From NCBI GenBank assembly GCA_902578775.1, contig CACHEF010000009.1, positions 1-33,269 on the forward strand: 33,269 nt of DNA, given 5' to 3'. The position numbers were made by a program, and so were the translations under genes. This document shows, one piece after another, positions 17,639 through 26,132 of the stretch (the stretch's first letter is position 1; every line of letters starts with the position of its first letter). The notes under the pieces are model-generated. The model did no database searches. It had not been told where the DNA came from and saw nothing but the letters and a program-made list of their open reading frames with translations. This stretch comes from an uncultured Pelagibacteraceae bacterium (lineage in GTDB: Bacteria; Pseudomonadota; Alphaproteobacteria; Pelagibacterales; Pelagibacteraceae).

Positions 17639-18278
17639 AACAACAGGCCTTTCTGTTAAAGACGGCCATAGAATAGTTGAAATAGGATGTATTGAACTTG
17701 ATAATTTAATCCCAACCGGGAAAAAATTCCATTATTATTTAAATCCTGAAAGAAAAGTTTCTGAAAAGGCGTTTGAGGTTCATGGTTATTCAGATAATTT
17801 TTTATCTAAACAAAAAAAATTCAACGAAATTGTTGAGGAATTTTTAAGTTTTATTAATGGTAAAAAGTTAGTGATCCATAATGCTGAATTTGATCTAGCG
17901 CATCTAAATCATGAGTTAGAAATTCTTGGAAAAGATAAAATTAATAATGAGATAATAGACACTCTTACTCTGGCCAGAGATAAATTTCCAGGCTCATCTA
18001 TTAGTCTTGATGCTTTATGTAAAAGATACAGGGTTGATAACTCAAAAAGGGTGCAACACACAGCTCTGATAGACTGTAATTTATTGGCAAAAGTATATAT
18101 TAATCTTATTGATCAAAAAGAACCAACTTTAAATTTTTTGAAACAAGATGAAAAATTTGAAACACAGAAAAATTCTAAAATAATATATTTTAAAAAAATA
18201 ATTAAACCTACTTTAGAAGAATTAAAAAAGCATAAAGATTTTCTAAAAAAAAATCTAAAAAAAAATTTTTTTAATTAA
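17613..18278 (+). CDS. dnaQ: DNA polymerase III epsilon subunit (3'-5' exonuclease)
   Basis: Epsilon proofreads for the replicative polymerase. The 221-residue protein has the DEDDh exonuclease residues: Asp7 and Glu9 in LDTETTGL, Asp94 in HNAEFDLAHL, and His149 with Asp154 in HTALIDC. The C-terminal part, about 60 residues after the exonuclease domain, is Lys-rich and would contact the polymerase alpha subunit. The start is fixed because the DTET motif lies only 6 residues from the first ATG, which has AAAGAG 7 nt upstream. The gene thus overlaps coaE by 26 nt. The stop region overlaps secB by 8 nt. Confidence 0.96.
   Translation: MKEIVLDTETTGLSVKDGHRIVEIGCIELDNLIPTGKKFHYYLNPERKVSEKAFEVHGYSDNFLSKQKKFNEIVEEFLSFINGKKLVIHNAEFDLAHLNHELEILGKDKINNEIIDTLTLARDKFPGSSISLDALCKRYRVDNSKRVQHTALIDCNLLAKVYINLIDQKEPTLNFLKQDEKFETQKNSKIIYFKKIIKPTLEELKKHKDFLKKNLKKNFFN
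18257..18272. terminator. A9T7 tract at the dnaQ/secB junction
   Basis: A run of nine A followed by seven T spans the convergent coding ends. On the secB (minus) strand it reads as A7T9 followed by a second T9 run at 18253-18245, close to what a GC-free terminator would need. It could end transcription in both directions, but no GC stem exists and the role is uncertain. Confidence 0.3.
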
Positions 18279-18702
18279 ATCTTTCATTATAAAGTTTTTT
18301 AAAATCTACTTTTTTTTCCAATTTAATTGATGGATGTCCAGAATTGTGAATTAGATTTAGAAAACAGTTTTCTAGATCTGGATATATTTTTGTAGGAACA
18401 TCACACAAAATAATTTTTTCTAGATCTTTCTTTTCTTTAACTTCATCACTAACTTTTATAATAGTTGTATAAACTATTTCATAATATGATTTTTTTTCAT
18501 TCGGTTCTTTATCTTCAAATTTTAAAGTTGTGTTAACCTCAATTAATTTATTTTTTAAAGCTTTGGATGTAATATCTATATTTAGTTGATATTTAGAAAT
18601 ATTATCTTTAACAAATAGAAAAGTTTCTACGTCAGGAGTTTCGCTAGACATATCTTTGATATATTTTGCTAAAATTTTAAACTTTTCTGTCATTGTCATC
18701 AT
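18271..18702 (-). CDS. secB: Protein-export chaperone SecB
   Basis: SecB holds preproteins unfolded in the cytosol and delivers them to SecA. The 143-residue protein fits the family size and shows the expected start (AKYIKDMSSETPD around 12-24), a central antiparallel sheet region, and the CDVPTKIYPDL segment before the last helix, where SecB usually has P-x-L-L/I-F-P. Four possible start codons lie within the first few residues (18702, 18699, 18693); the first two overlap fxsA by 26 or 23 nt and the last by 17 nt. The gene is downstream of fxsA on the minus strand and convergent with dnaQ. Confidence 0.9.
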   Translation of the reverse strand: MMTMTEKFKILAKYIKDMSSETPDVETFLFVKDNISKYQLNIDITSKALKNKLIEVNTTLKFEDKEPNEKKSYYEIVYTTIIKVSDEVKEKKDLEKIILCDVPTKIYPDLENCFLNLIHNSGHPSIKLEKKVDFKKLYNERFN

Positions 18703-19102
18703 CTATATCTTCGTATTCACCATCTATAAAATTATTTTTTCTTTGTTCTTGGTTTTTAAATCTATTTGATAGACTTCCAAAAATTAATTTTCTTGTTATG
18801 GGAAATATTAATAAAAAACCTAAAATATCTGTAGCAAAACCTGGAAAAATTAAAAGGATTGCTGCAAAAGCTATAGCAGCCCCAGAAATTATCTCATATG
18901 CAGGAGTTTCATTTTTAATAATTTGAGTAATACCAGATCTTATAGTGTTAAGACCCTCGTATTTGGCGTAATAAACACCAATTATTGCTGTTACGAATAT
19001 CAGTAAAATAGTATTAAAAGCCCCAATTTGTGAGCCAATTTTTATAAATAAATAAATCTCTAAAATAGGAATTAAAATTACTGATAATAAGACTGGGTTC
19101 AT
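18677..19102 (-). CDS. fxsA: FxsA-family membrane protein
   Basis: FxsA was described as a suppressor of phage T7 exclusion by the F plasmid; its normal function is not known. The 141-residue protein begins with a PVLLSVILIPILEIYLFIKIG membrane segment, with IPILEI and a later GVYYAKYEG being family hallmarks. A glycine-rich GAAIAFAAILLIFPGFATD segment and further hydrophobic stretches follow. About three membrane helices can be seen, with a hydrophilic acidic C-terminal tail (FIDGEYEDIDDD). It overlaps secB and is divergent from the Tim44-like gene, 57 nt from that gene's ATG. Confidence 0.92.
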   Translation of the reverse strand: MNPVLLSVILIPILEIYLFIKIGSQIGAFNTILLIFVTAIIGVYYAKYEGLNTIRSGITQIIKNETPAYEIISGAAIAFAAILLIFPGFATDILGFLLIFPITRKLIFGSLSNRFKNQEQRKNNFIDGEYEDIDDDNDRKV

Positions 19103-19159
19103 TTGTCTTTAATGTAATTGTTAGTTGAAATTAATCAACATAGTAATTACATTTACCCT

Positions 19160-19756
19160 ATGAATTATAGTTTTGAATATATAGATATAATACTTTTAGC
19201 AATGATTGCTGGATTTATCTTTTTGAGGTTAAGAGGTATTCTAGGTAAAAGAACTGGATTTGAGGGCAAGGCACCATCCCAATTTGAAAAAGTTATAAAC
19301 AATATTCAAACAGCAAAGAAATTTGATATTAAAGAAAACTTTGATGATGACGCTCAGAAAGAATTTATTAAAGGTGCAAAAATTGCCTATGAGACAATCA
19401 TTACTGATTTTAGTGATAATGATAATAAGTTGATTGCAAGCAAACCCTTATTAAGTAAAAAAATTCATGATCAGTTTGAAGATGCTTTAAGAGAAAGAGA
19501 CAAAAGAGGACACTACGCTGAGATAACATTTATCGGTATTAATTCTGCGAAAATCAAAGAATTTAAAAAAAATGATAAAATTTTAAACGTAACAGTGAAT
19601 TTTATAGCTGAAGTTATTACATGTATTAAAAATAAAGATAAAAAAATCATATCAGGAGATCCAGAAAAAATTAAAAAAATTTATGACACTTGGGTCTTTT
19701 CAAGAGATATTAGATCTAACAATCCCAACTGGCAATTAGTTGATACTCTTACATAA
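19160..19756 (+). CDS. Tim44-like domain protein (TimA type)
   Basis: Bacterial Tim44-like proteins are inner-membrane or peripheral proteins found in alphaproteobacteria and are related to the mitochondrial import-motor subunit Tim44. From the ATG at 19160 the protein has 198 residues: an N-terminal membrane segment (IDIILLAMIAGFIFLRLRG), the conserved GRRTG-like LGKRTGFEG, and the Tim44 fold (about 50-195) ending in VFSRDIRSNNPNWQLVDT, a strong family signature. An upstream in-frame TTG at 19118 would add 14 residues that resemble no family start, so I prefer the ATG. It lies next to secB and fxsA. The link to protein export is suggestive only. Confidence 0.9.
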   Translation: MNYSFEYIDIILLAMIAGFIFLRLRGILGKRTGFEGKAPSQFEKVINNIQTAKKFDIKENFDDDAQKEFIKGAKIAYETIITDFSDNDNKLIASKPLLSKKIHDQFEDALRERDKRGHYAEITFIGINSAKIKEFKKNDKILNVTVNFIAEVITCIKNKDKKIISGDPEKIKKIYDTWVFSRDIRSNNPNWQLVDTLT

Positions 19757-20170
19757 TTGAGTAATAAAATTTCAAATAAAGATAAAAAAGATTGGGAGAC
19801 CTTTTTATCTAGTGATGAAAAATTACCAAATAAAGATCATATATTTAAAGTAAAAAAAAATTTAAAAACTAATCGAATAGATTTACATGGTTTTACCTTA
19901 GATAAAGCAAATAAGATCATGGAAAAATTTATTAATTTATCTTATCAAGAAGGAGTTTCAAAAATTATAGTAGTAACCGGTAAAGGACTTCATTCAAATG
20001 TCGAAAAGAATCCTTTTGTTTCGAAAGATCTTAGTATTTTAAAATATTCAGTTCCTGAATATATTGAGAATAATATTGAATTAATGAAAAAAATTATAGA
20101 AATTAAAGATGCTAAAGTTGAAGATGGAGGCTCTGGAGCATTCTATATTTTTTTAAAGAAAAAATTATAA
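19757..20170 (+). CDS. Smr-domain protein
   Basis: The 137-residue protein has a small MutS-related (Smr) domain: DLHG at 42-45, then TGKG at 74-77, both of which are the signature of this putative nuclease domain. Its target is unknown. It may act on nucleic acids in the cytosol. It begins at a TTG that directly follows the Tim44-like gene's stop codon, so the two are likely translated together. Smr proteins next to Tim44 are common in alphaproteobacteria. The stop region overlaps hslU by 6 nt. Confidence 0.88.
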   Translation: MSNKISNKDKKDWETFLSSDEKLPNKDHIFKVKKNLKTNRIDLHGFTLDKANKIMEKFINLSYQEGVSKIIVVTGKGLHSNVEKNPFVSKDLSILKYSVPEYIENNIELMKKIIEIKDAKVEDGGSGAFYIFLKKKL

Positions 20171-21538
20171 AATAAATTTTGAAAGATCAGTATCTTTTAC
20201 TAAGTTATCTAAATTTTTATTAATATAATCTTTGTCTATAATAATTTTTTCGCCCGCTCTATCTGTTGCAGTAAAACTAATATCATCTAGTATTTTTTCT
20301 ATGATTGTGTGAAGTCTTCTTGCACCGATATTTTCTACAGTAGCATTAACTTCAGATGCTATTTTAGCAATAGTATCGATGCCATCATCTGAAAATTCTA
20401 GATCAACATCTTCAGTTTTCAACAAAGCTACATATTGTTTAATCAAACTAAAATCAGGCTCTCTTAAAATTCTTTTAAAATCTTCACTTGTTAGGGCTTC
20501 TAATTCAACTCTAATTGGTAAACGTCCTTGTAGTTCAGGTAATAGGTCAGATGGTTTTGCGAGCTGAAATGCTCCAGATGCAATAAATAATATGTGGTCT
20601 GTTTTAATTGGACCATGTTTTGTATTTACAGTTGTACCCTCAATTAAAGGTAATAAATCTCTTTGAACACCTTCTCTTGATACATCTCCACCAACTCTAT
20701 CTGTTCTAGCTGAAATTTTGTCAATTTCATCAAGAAAAACAATTCCATTATTTTCAGTTGATAGTTTTGCAGCTTTAATAATTTTATCTTGTTCAATTAA
20801 TTTATCAGACTCATCATTGATTAAAATTTCATGGGACTCCTTTACTGTCATTTTCTTTTTCTTTTCTTTGGCACCCATAGACTTACCCATTATTTCTCCA
20901 ATATTAATCATACCAACATTTGCTCCTGGCATACCTGGTATTTCAAAAGATGTACCACTCGACCCTGAATTGCTTACTGCAATTTCAATTTCATTATCGT
21001 CCAAGTCTCCATTTCTCAATCTTTTTCTGAAACTTTCTCTTGTAGCCAAACTAGCTTTTTTACCAACTAATGCGTCCAAAACCTTTTCCTCAGCGGCTTT
21101 CTGAGCTTTAGCAAAAACTTCTTTTCTTTTTTTTACTTTTTCCATTGAGATAGCAATCTCAATTAAATCTCTAACTATTTGTTCAACGTCTCTTCCAACA
21201 TATCCTACTTCTGTAAATCTCGTAGCTTCAACTTTTACGAAAGGAGCTTCAGCAAGCTTGGAGAGTCTTCTAGAAATTTCAGTTTTACCAACACCTGTTG
21301 GCCCAATCATTAAAATATTTTTAGGTAAAACTTCGTTTTTCATTTCACCCTTAAGAGCTTGTCTTCTCCACCTATTTCTTAAAGCGACAGCAACAGCTTT
21401 TTTTGCTTTGTTCTGACCAACAACAAATCTATCTAGCTCAGATACAATTTCTCTTGGTGATAAAGAACTTACTAAAGATTTTTCTTCCTTTTGATTTGTT
21501 TCTTTTGGATGTAATGGTGTTACGTTTGAATTATCCAT
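20165..21538 (-). CDS. hslU: ATP-dependent protease ATPase subunit HslU
   Basis: HslU (ClpY) unfolds substrates and feeds them into the HslV peptidase. The 457-residue protein carries the family start [22 protein letters not shown] (25-46), the Walker A motif GPTGVGKT (79-86), the intermediate I-domain (roughly 120-235) with a [14 protein letters not shown] segment, the Walker B region [13 protein letters not shown], and a C-terminal end in DLSKFIL, which docks into HslV to activate it. It overlaps hslV by 1 nt on the minus strand and ends over the Smr gene. Confidence 0.98.
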   Translation of the reverse strand: MDNSNVTPLHPKETNQKEEKSLVSSLSPREIVSELDRFVVGQNKAKKAVAVALRNRWRRQALKGEMKNEVLPKNILMIGPTGVGKTEISRRLSKLAEAPFVKVEATRFTEVGYVGRDVEQIVRDLIEIAISMEKVKKRKEVFAKAQKAAEEKVLDALVGKKASLATRESFRKRLRNGDLDDNEIEIAVSNSGSSGTSFEIPGMPGANVGMINIGEIMGKSMGAKEKKKKMTVKESHEILINDESDKLIEQDKIIKAAKLSTENNGIVFLDEIDKISARTDRVGGDVSREGVQRDLLPLIEGTTVNTKHGPIKTDHILFIASGAFQLAKPSDLLPELQGRLPIRVELEALTSEDFKRILREPDFSLIKQYVALLKTEDVDLEFSDDGIDTIAKIASEVNATVENIGARRLHTIIEKILDDISFTATDRAGEKIIIDKDYINKNLDNLVKDTDLSKFIL

Positions 21539-22053
21539 TATATTTTCTCAATTTTAACGTTATCATTTGTAAATACACAAATATCAGCTGCTACTTTAAT
21601 TGCTTTTTTTGCTACTTCCTCTGCAGACATGTCACCTTCTATTAAAACTTTCCCTGCAGCTAAGGCATAATTACCTCCGGAACCAATCCCAATAACATCA
21701 CCTTCAGGCTCTAAGACATCACCAGTTCCTGATATTATGTAACTATTATTTTTATCCCCAACAGCCATTAAAGCCTCTAGTCTTCTTAAATATTTATCAG
21801 TACGCCAATCTTTTGCTAATTCAACAGCAGCTCTAGAAAGATTACCGGCGTGTTTTTCTAATTTTCCCTCTAGTCTTTCAAATAATGTTAAAGCATCAGC
21901 AGTTGAACCAGCAAAACCAGCAACCACATCTCTTTTTTCAATTTTTCTAACTTTTGAAGCCGTACTTTTGACAACAGTATTTCCCATACTAACTTGGCCA
22001 TCACCTGCAACGACTACTTCATTGTTTTTTCTTACTAACACAATTGTTGTCAT
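21538..22053 (-). CDS. hslV: ATP-dependent protease peptidase subunit HslV
   Basis: HslV (ClpQ) is the proteasome-like threonine peptidase of the HslUV complex. The 171-residue protein starts MTTIVLVRK; removal of Met exposes the catalytic Thr2. Further family features are [12 protein letters not shown] (18-29), [17 protein letters not shown] (47-63) and [16 protein letters not shown] near 121-136. It precedes hslU and faces hisB across an 88-nt divergent gap, the arrangement usual in alphaproteobacteria. Confidence 0.98.
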   Translation of the reverse strand: MTTIVLVRKNNEVVVAGDGQVSMGNTVVKSTASKVRKIEKRDVVAGFAGSTADALTLFERLEGKLEKHAGNLSRAAVELAKDWRTDKYLRRLEALMAVGDKNNSYIISGTGDVLEPEGDVIGIGSGGNYALAAGKVLIEGDMSAEEVAKKAIKVAADICVFTNDNVKIEKI

Positions 22054-22061
22054 ACTTAATA

Positions 22062-22134
22062 AATGGTAACTATTTTTGATACTTCAAGTGTTTATACTAA
22101 TATTGATATAGAGGGATTATGTATGTATACCATT
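22062..22134. promoter_or_regulatory. Divergent hslV/hisB control region with symmetric TACCATT
   Basis: The 88-nt gap (22054-22141) carries TACCATT in the sense direction of each gene: minus strand 22068-22062, 8 nt before the hslV ATG, and plus strand 22128-22134, 7 nt before the hisB ATG. Neither gene has a Shine-Dalgarno. A TTGATA at 22103 with TATACC at 22126 (17-nt spacing) is a possible hisB promoter that would give a nearly leaderless mRNA. Confidence 0.3.
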
Positions 22135-22141
22135 AAAATAT

Positions 22142-22732
22142 ATGGCAAGAAAAGGAAAAGTCTCCCGTAAAACTAAAGAAACCAGCATCAATGTTGAAGT
22201 AAATATTGACGGTAAAGGTAAGTACCAAATTGACACTGGCATAGGTTTTTTGGACCATATGCTTGAGCAGCTGTCAAAGCATTCACTTATTGATCTAAAG
22301 GTTAAAGCAAAAGGAGATACACACATTGATCTTCATCACACTACAGAAGATACAGGAATTGCAATTGGTGAAGCTTTAAAAAAAGCAGCTAAAAAATTTG
22401 TTGGTATTAAAAGATATGCACATGCGATGATACCAATGGATGAAACATTATCACGTGTAGCAGTGGATGTTTCTAACAGACCATATCTTATATGGAAGGT
22501 AAAATTAAAGGTTGAGAAACTCGGAGAAATGGATACTGAACTATTTAAAGAGTGGTTTCAGGCTTTCTCACAATCAGCAGGAATTACTTTACATATTGAA
22601 AATATTTATGGTGATAATAGTCACCATATTATTGAATCTTGTTATAAAGGCCTTGCAAGATCGTTAAGAGCTGCATTAGAAATGGACCCTAGAAATAAGA
22701 AGAGTATTCCATCCACTAAAGGCTCATTATAA
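22142..22732 (+). CDS. hisB: Imidazoleglycerol-phosphate dehydratase
   Basis: HisB dehydrates imidazoleglycerol phosphate to imidazole-acetol phosphate in histidine synthesis. The 196-residue, single-domain protein (no fused phosphatase as in enteric bacteria) has the manganese-binding motifs GFLDHML (35-41) and DLHHTTEDT (63-71), and SHHIIES near 160. It leads a five-gene histidine cluster hisB-hisH-hisA-hisF-hisE with 5, 0, -8 and 1 nt between genes. The first steps (hisG) and the last (hisC, hisD) are not in this window. Confidence 0.98.
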   Translation: MARKGKVSRKTKETSINVEVNIDGKGKYQIDTGIGFLDHMLEQLSKHSLIDLKVKAKGDTHIDLHHTTEDTGIAIGEALKKAAKKFVGIKRYAHAMIPMDETLSRVAVDVSNRPYLIWKVKLKVEKLGEMDTELFKEWFQAFSQSAGITLHIENIYGDNSHHIIESCYKGLARSLRAALEMDPRNKKSIPSTKGSL

Positions 22733-22737
22733 GTTTA

Positions 22738-23364
22738 ATGAATGTTACAATTGTTGATTATAATTCGGGTAATATAAGTTCGGTAATAAATTCTTTTAAA
22801 GAAGTTGCTAAAGATAAAGTGAATATTGAAGTTACTTCAGATTTAAATAAGATAAAATTAGCTGATAAAGTGGTTTTACCAGGGCAGGGCTCATTTAAAA
22901 GTTGTGTGGAAGCGTTGAACAATATTGATGGCCTTACAGATATACTTAACGAATTTGCAATAACTAATAAAAAACCTCTTCTGGGAATTTGTGTTGGCTT
23001 ACAAATGTTTGCAGATATTGGTTATGAAGAAACTGAAACAAAAGGTTTAGGATGGATTTCTGGTAAAGTTTCAAAAATAGATAATCAAAATGGAAAGTAT
23101 AGACTTCCTCATATTGGCTGGAACCAAATCAATATTATCAAAGAAAGTAAAATTTTTAAAAATATAGAAAACAATTCTCATATGTATTTTGTACACAGCT
23201 ATGAATTTATTCCAAAAGATACAAATGTAATTTCGGCTACAACAGACTATTCATCAAATATTGTTTGCTCTATCGAAAAAGAAAATATTTTCGGTACACA
23301 ATTTCATCCTGAAAAAAGTGATAAAGTTGGACTTAAAATAATTAGTAATTTTATTGATCTATAA
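22738..23364 (+). CDS. hisH: Imidazole glycerol phosphate synthase, glutaminase subunit
   Basis: HisH hydrolyses glutamine and passes ammonia to HisF. The 208-residue protein has the class-I amidotransferase triad: Cys85 in LLGICVGLQMF, with His190 and Glu192 in TQFHPEKS. The N-terminus VTIVDYNSGNISSV and the LPGQGSF segment (47-53) are typical. It ends directly at the hisA start. Confidence 0.98.
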   Translation: MNVTIVDYNSGNISSVINSFKEVAKDKVNIEVTSDLNKIKLADKVVLPGQGSFKSCVEALNNIDGLTDILNEFAITNKKPLLGICVGLQMFADIGYEETETKGLGWISGKVSKIDNQNGKYRLPHIGWNQINIIKESKIFKNIENNSHMYFVHSYEFIPKDTNVISATTDYSSNIVCSIEKENIFGTQFHPEKSDKVGLKIISNFIDL

Positions 23365-24081
23365 ATGAAAATATTCCCTGCAATAGATATTAAAGATAAA
23401 AAATGTGTAAGATTAGTTAAAGGAGATTTTAAAAACAAAACTGAGTATGAAATGTCTCCAGTTGAACAAGCAGGGAAATATAAAGATCATGGATTTAAAA
23501 ATTTACACATTGTTGATTTAGATGGTGCTTTAACTGGAGAAATAGTCAATTTAGATATTATTCAAGAAATAGTAAAAAAATTTGATCTAAAAATTGAAAT
23601 TGGTGGAGGTATTAGAAATTTTGATAGTATTCAAAAATATATCGATGCCGGTATTGAAAAAGTTATTTTAGGAAGTGCTGCTATAAAAGATAAAAATTTT
23701 TTAAAAGATGCTTGTGAAAAATTTCCTAATAAAATTGCCTTAGGTTTAGATGCTAAAGATGGGTATTTATCATTATCTGGATGGAAAGAAAATTCCAATC
23801 AACTGACTATAAACTATTTAAAAGAAGTTAACGATTATGGAGTTAGTAGATTGATTTATACTGATATTGATAGAGATGGTATGAAACAAAGTCCAAATTT
23901 TAATGAGACATTAAAAGTTGCAGAGATATCAAATTGTCCTGTGATTATATCTGGTGGTGTTTCCTCAATAGATGATATTAAAGAAGCAAAGAATTTAAAA
24001 AATGTTGAGGGTATAATAGTTGGCAAAGCTATTTATGATGGTGATATTCAATTAGAGGAACTGGTAAAAGAAGATGCTTAA
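23365..24081 (+). CDS. hisA: ProFAR isomerase
   Basis: HisA isomerises ProFAR to PRFAR, a (beta/alpha)8 barrel enzyme. The 238-residue protein has the catalytic Asp8 in [12 protein letters not shown] and Asp129 in [16 protein letters not shown] (165-173) and the phosphate-binding GGI/GGV glycine loops near residues 80 and 190 are typical. The Asp at position 8 and the AKDG motif distinguish it from hisF. It overlaps hisF by 8 nt. Confidence 0.97.
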   Translation: MKIFPAIDIKDKKCVRLVKGDFKNKTEYEMSPVEQAGKYKDHGFKNLHIVDLDGALTGEIVNLDIIQEIVKKFDLKIEIGGGIRNFDSIQKYIDAGIEKVILGSAAIKDKNFLKDACEKFPNKIALGLDAKDGYLSLSGWKENSNQLTINYLKEVNDYGVSRLIYTDIDRDGMKQSPNFNETLKVAEISNCPVIISGGVSSIDDIKEAKNLKNVEGIIVGKAIYDGDIQLEELVKEDA

Positions 24082-24829
24082 AAATAGAATAATTCCTTGT
24101 CTAGATGTTAAAAATGGTCGTGTTGTTAAGGGGATTAACTTTATTGATCTCAAGGATGCAGGTGATCCTGTAGAACAAGCTAAAATTTACAGCGATGGTG
24201 GAGCAGATGAAATTTGCTTTTTAGATATTACTGCCTCAAATGAAAATAGAGATACTATATATGATGTTGTAAAAAAAACTTCGAAAAAATGTTTTGTTCC
24301 TTTGACTGTAGGAGGTGGTGTTAGAAGTATTGAGGATATTAACAAATTACTTAATTGCGGAGCTGATAAAGTTTCTATTAATACTGCAGCAGTTGAGAAT
24401 TCAAAAGTTGTTATTGACAGTTCAAAAAAATTTGGATCCCAATGTATTGTAGTAGCGATCGATGCCAAAAAAAATGGAGACAAATGGGAAGTGTTTACCC
24501 ATGGAGGTAGAAATAATAGTGGAATTGATGCATTGGAGTATGCAGAACAAATGGAAAAAAATGGTGCAGGGGAATTATTAGTAACCTCTATGGATAGAGA
24601 TGGAACACAAGAAGGTTATGATATTGATCTAATGTCAAAAATTTCATCTAAAGTAAATATTCCGGTTATTGCATCTGGTGGAGTTGGTAACTTAGACCAC
24701 CTAGTAAATGGAATTAAATTAGGAAAAGCTAGTGCAGTTCTAGCAGCTTCCATATTTCATTATGGAAAATACTCTGTAAAAGAAGCCAAGGATTATTTGG
24801 ACTCAAAAGGAATACCTGTTAGAATTTAA
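24074..24829 (+). CDS. hisF: Imidazole glycerol phosphate synthase, cyclase subunit
   Basis: HisF uses ammonia from HisH to form imidazole glycerol phosphate and AICAR. The 251-residue barrel protein has the catalytic pair Asp11 ([13 protein letters not shown]) and Asp130 (VAIDAK). GDPVEQA (30-36), TVGGGVRS (78-85) and [13 protein letters not shown] near residue 170 are diagnostic. The starting ATG lies within the hisA end, and hisE follows after 1 nt. Confidence 0.98.
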   Translation: MLKNRIIPCLDVKNGRVVKGINFIDLKDAGDPVEQAKIYSDGGADEICFLDITASNENRDTIYDVVKKTSKKCFVPLTVGGGVRSIEDINKLLNCGADKVSINTAAVENSKVVIDSSKKFGSQCIVVAIDAKKNGDKWEVFTHGGRNNSGIDALEYAEQMEKNGAGELLVTSMDRDGTQEGYDIDLMSKISSKVNIPVIASGGVGNLDHLVNGIKLGKASAVLAASIFHYGKYSVKEAKDYLDSKGIPVRI

Positions 24830-24830
24830 A

Positions 24831-25103
24831 ATGCTTAGTACTTTAGAAAGCCTATTTAAACTTGCAAGAGAGCGAAAAAACACCCCCATAAAAGGCTCTT
24901 ATACAAATAAATTACTTAGCGATAAATCTTTCGGCAAAGAAAAGGTACTAGAAGAAATCAATGAACTTATTGAAGCGGTAGATAATAATTCAAACAAGAT
25001 CCATGAAGCCGCAGATGTTTTTTATCACTTAATAATGTATTTAGAGGCAAATGACATAAATATAGAAGAAGTTATGACTGAATTAGAAAAACGTAAAAAA
25101 TAA
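24831..25103 (+). CDS. hisE: Phosphoribosyl-ATP pyrophosphatase
   Basis: HisE cleaves phosphoribosyl-ATP to phosphoribosyl-AMP and pyrophosphate, the second step of histidine synthesis. The 90-residue all-helical protein belongs to the MazG-like fold: SYTNKLLSDKSFGKEKVLEEINELIEA supplies the E-x-x-E metal-binding motif (about residues 37-45) and EAADVFYHL (residues 61-69) supplies the second acidic part. It is a stand-alone enzyme, not fused to HisI. It ends the histidine cluster, with 88 nt before the next gene. Confidence 0.96.
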   Translation: MLSTLESLFKLARERKNTPIKGSYTNKLLSDKSFGKEKVLEEINELIEAVDNNSNKIHEAADVFYHLIMYLEANDINIEEVMTELEKRKK

Positions 25104-25191
25104 CTTCATTAATTTAATATTATTTGCTACAAATCTCTGAAAAATTAGGATATTGCGGAAGGCCTGATTATAAAAATCTAAGATTTAAACT
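25104..25191. other. Gap between hisE and the malyl-CoA lyase gene
   Basis: The 88 nt hold no clear terminator and no convincing sigma-70 pair. A GC-richer core around 25154-25164 (GCGGAAGGCC) stands out from the AT background, and a TATAAA at 25169-25174 could be a -10 box without a good -35. I see no known riboswitch fold. Confidence 0.3.
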
Positions 25192-26130
25192 ATGAGCCAC
25201 AAATATTATAAACCCGCAAAATCAAGATTACAAAGAAGTGAACTAGCAGTTCCAGGATCTTCACCAAAAATGTTCGAGAAAGCTCTTAATTCAGCTGCAG
25301 ATTATATTTTTTTAGATTTAGAAGATGCAGTTTCTCCTAACGATAAAGTTTCAGCTAGAGCGAATGTAATCAAAGCTTTAAACGAGATGAATTGGAGAGA
25401 AAAAGGTAAAACGATATCAGTACGAATAAATAGTTTAGACACTCATTATATGTATAGTGATTTAGTAGAAATCGTTGAGCAAGCAGGTGAAAATGTTGAT
25501 ACAATTCTTGTACCTAAAGCAGGTACAGAGAGTGATGTTTATATGGTTGATTGTCTGTTAACTCAGATAGAGACACACAAAAAAATAAAAAACAAAATTG
25601 GAATTGAGTGCTTAATAGAAACAGCTTTGGGCATGTCTAATATAAAAGAAATAGCTAAATCGAGTGAGAGGCTTGAAGCCCTACATTTTGGTGTGGCAGA
25701 TTACGCTGCAAGTTTAAGAGCTAGAACTGTTGTTATAGGAGGATTAAATCCAGATTATCCTGGAGACCAATGGCATCATGGATTATCAGAGTTAGTAATG
25801 ACTTGTAGGGCATATGGCTTAAGAGCAATTGATGGGCCATTTGGAGACTTTAACGATCCGGATGCATATGTTGCGGCTGCAAAAAGAGGAGCAGCCATTG
25901 GAATAGAGGGAAAATGGGCAATTCATCCTTCACAAATTGAATTAGCAAACAAAGTATTTTCTCCACCAGAGTCAGAAGTAAATAAGGCAAAGCGAATTTT
26001 AGAGGAACTTGAAAAGGCTGCTAAAGAGGGAAAAGGAGCCGCTCAACTTGATGGAAGAATGATTGATGCAGCATCAGCAAGGATGGCGGAAAATGTTGTA
26101 AACATAGATAAATTAATAAATAATAAATAA
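25192..26130 (+). CDS. mcl: Malyl-CoA lyase (HpcH/HpaI, CitE-like family)
   Basis: This enzyme reversibly cleaves L-malyl-CoA to acetyl-CoA and glyoxylate, and related members also act on beta-methylmalyl-CoA or citramalyl-CoA. The 312-residue protein has SRLQRSELAVPGSSPKM at 11-27, the metal-site DLEDAV at 42-47, the substrate-binding Arg78, Glu139 in GIECLIE and the FGVADYAAS segment at 166-174. Its length, the N-terminal Arg/Leu-rich start and the C-terminal DGRMID segment resemble malyl-CoA lyases of serine-cycle methylotrophs more than short CitE. The genes 2-3 nt downstream encode a malate-CoA ligase, which supplies its substrate and supports this call. Confidence 0.85.
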   Translation: MSHKYYKPAKSRLQRSELAVPGSSPKMFEKALNSAADYIFLDLEDAVSPNDKVSARANVIKALNEMNWREKGKTISVRINSLDTHYMYSDLVEIVEQAGENVDTILVPKAGTESDVYMVDCLLTQIETHKKIKNKIGIECLIETALGMSNIKEIAKSSERLEALHFGVADYAASLRARTVVIGGLNPDYPGDQWHHGLSELVMTCRAYGLRAIDGPFGDFNDPDAYVAAAKRGAAIGIEGKWAIHPSQIELANKVFSPPESEVNKAKRILEELEKAAKEGKGAAQLDGRMIDAASARMAENVVNIDKLINNK

Positions 26131-26132
26131 AA

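Noticed and set aside
19118..19159. TTG start extending the Tim44-like protein by 14 residues
   Set aside because: The added residues look unlike the family start, there is no ribosome site, and the ATG at 19160 begins directly with the conserved membrane segment.
20718..21104. 128-codon plus-strand frame across hslU
   Set aside because: Shadow of hslU, low-complexity Ser/Ile/Leu composition and no family resemblance.
22452..22457. CACGTG core in hisB as a second parS
   Set aside because: The flanks (ATTAT and TAGCA) differ from TGTTT and AAACA at five positions.
25104..25191. Riboswitch (glycine or SAM type) before the malyl-CoA lyase
   Set aside because: Only 88 nt and no recognisable conserved core or paired stems.
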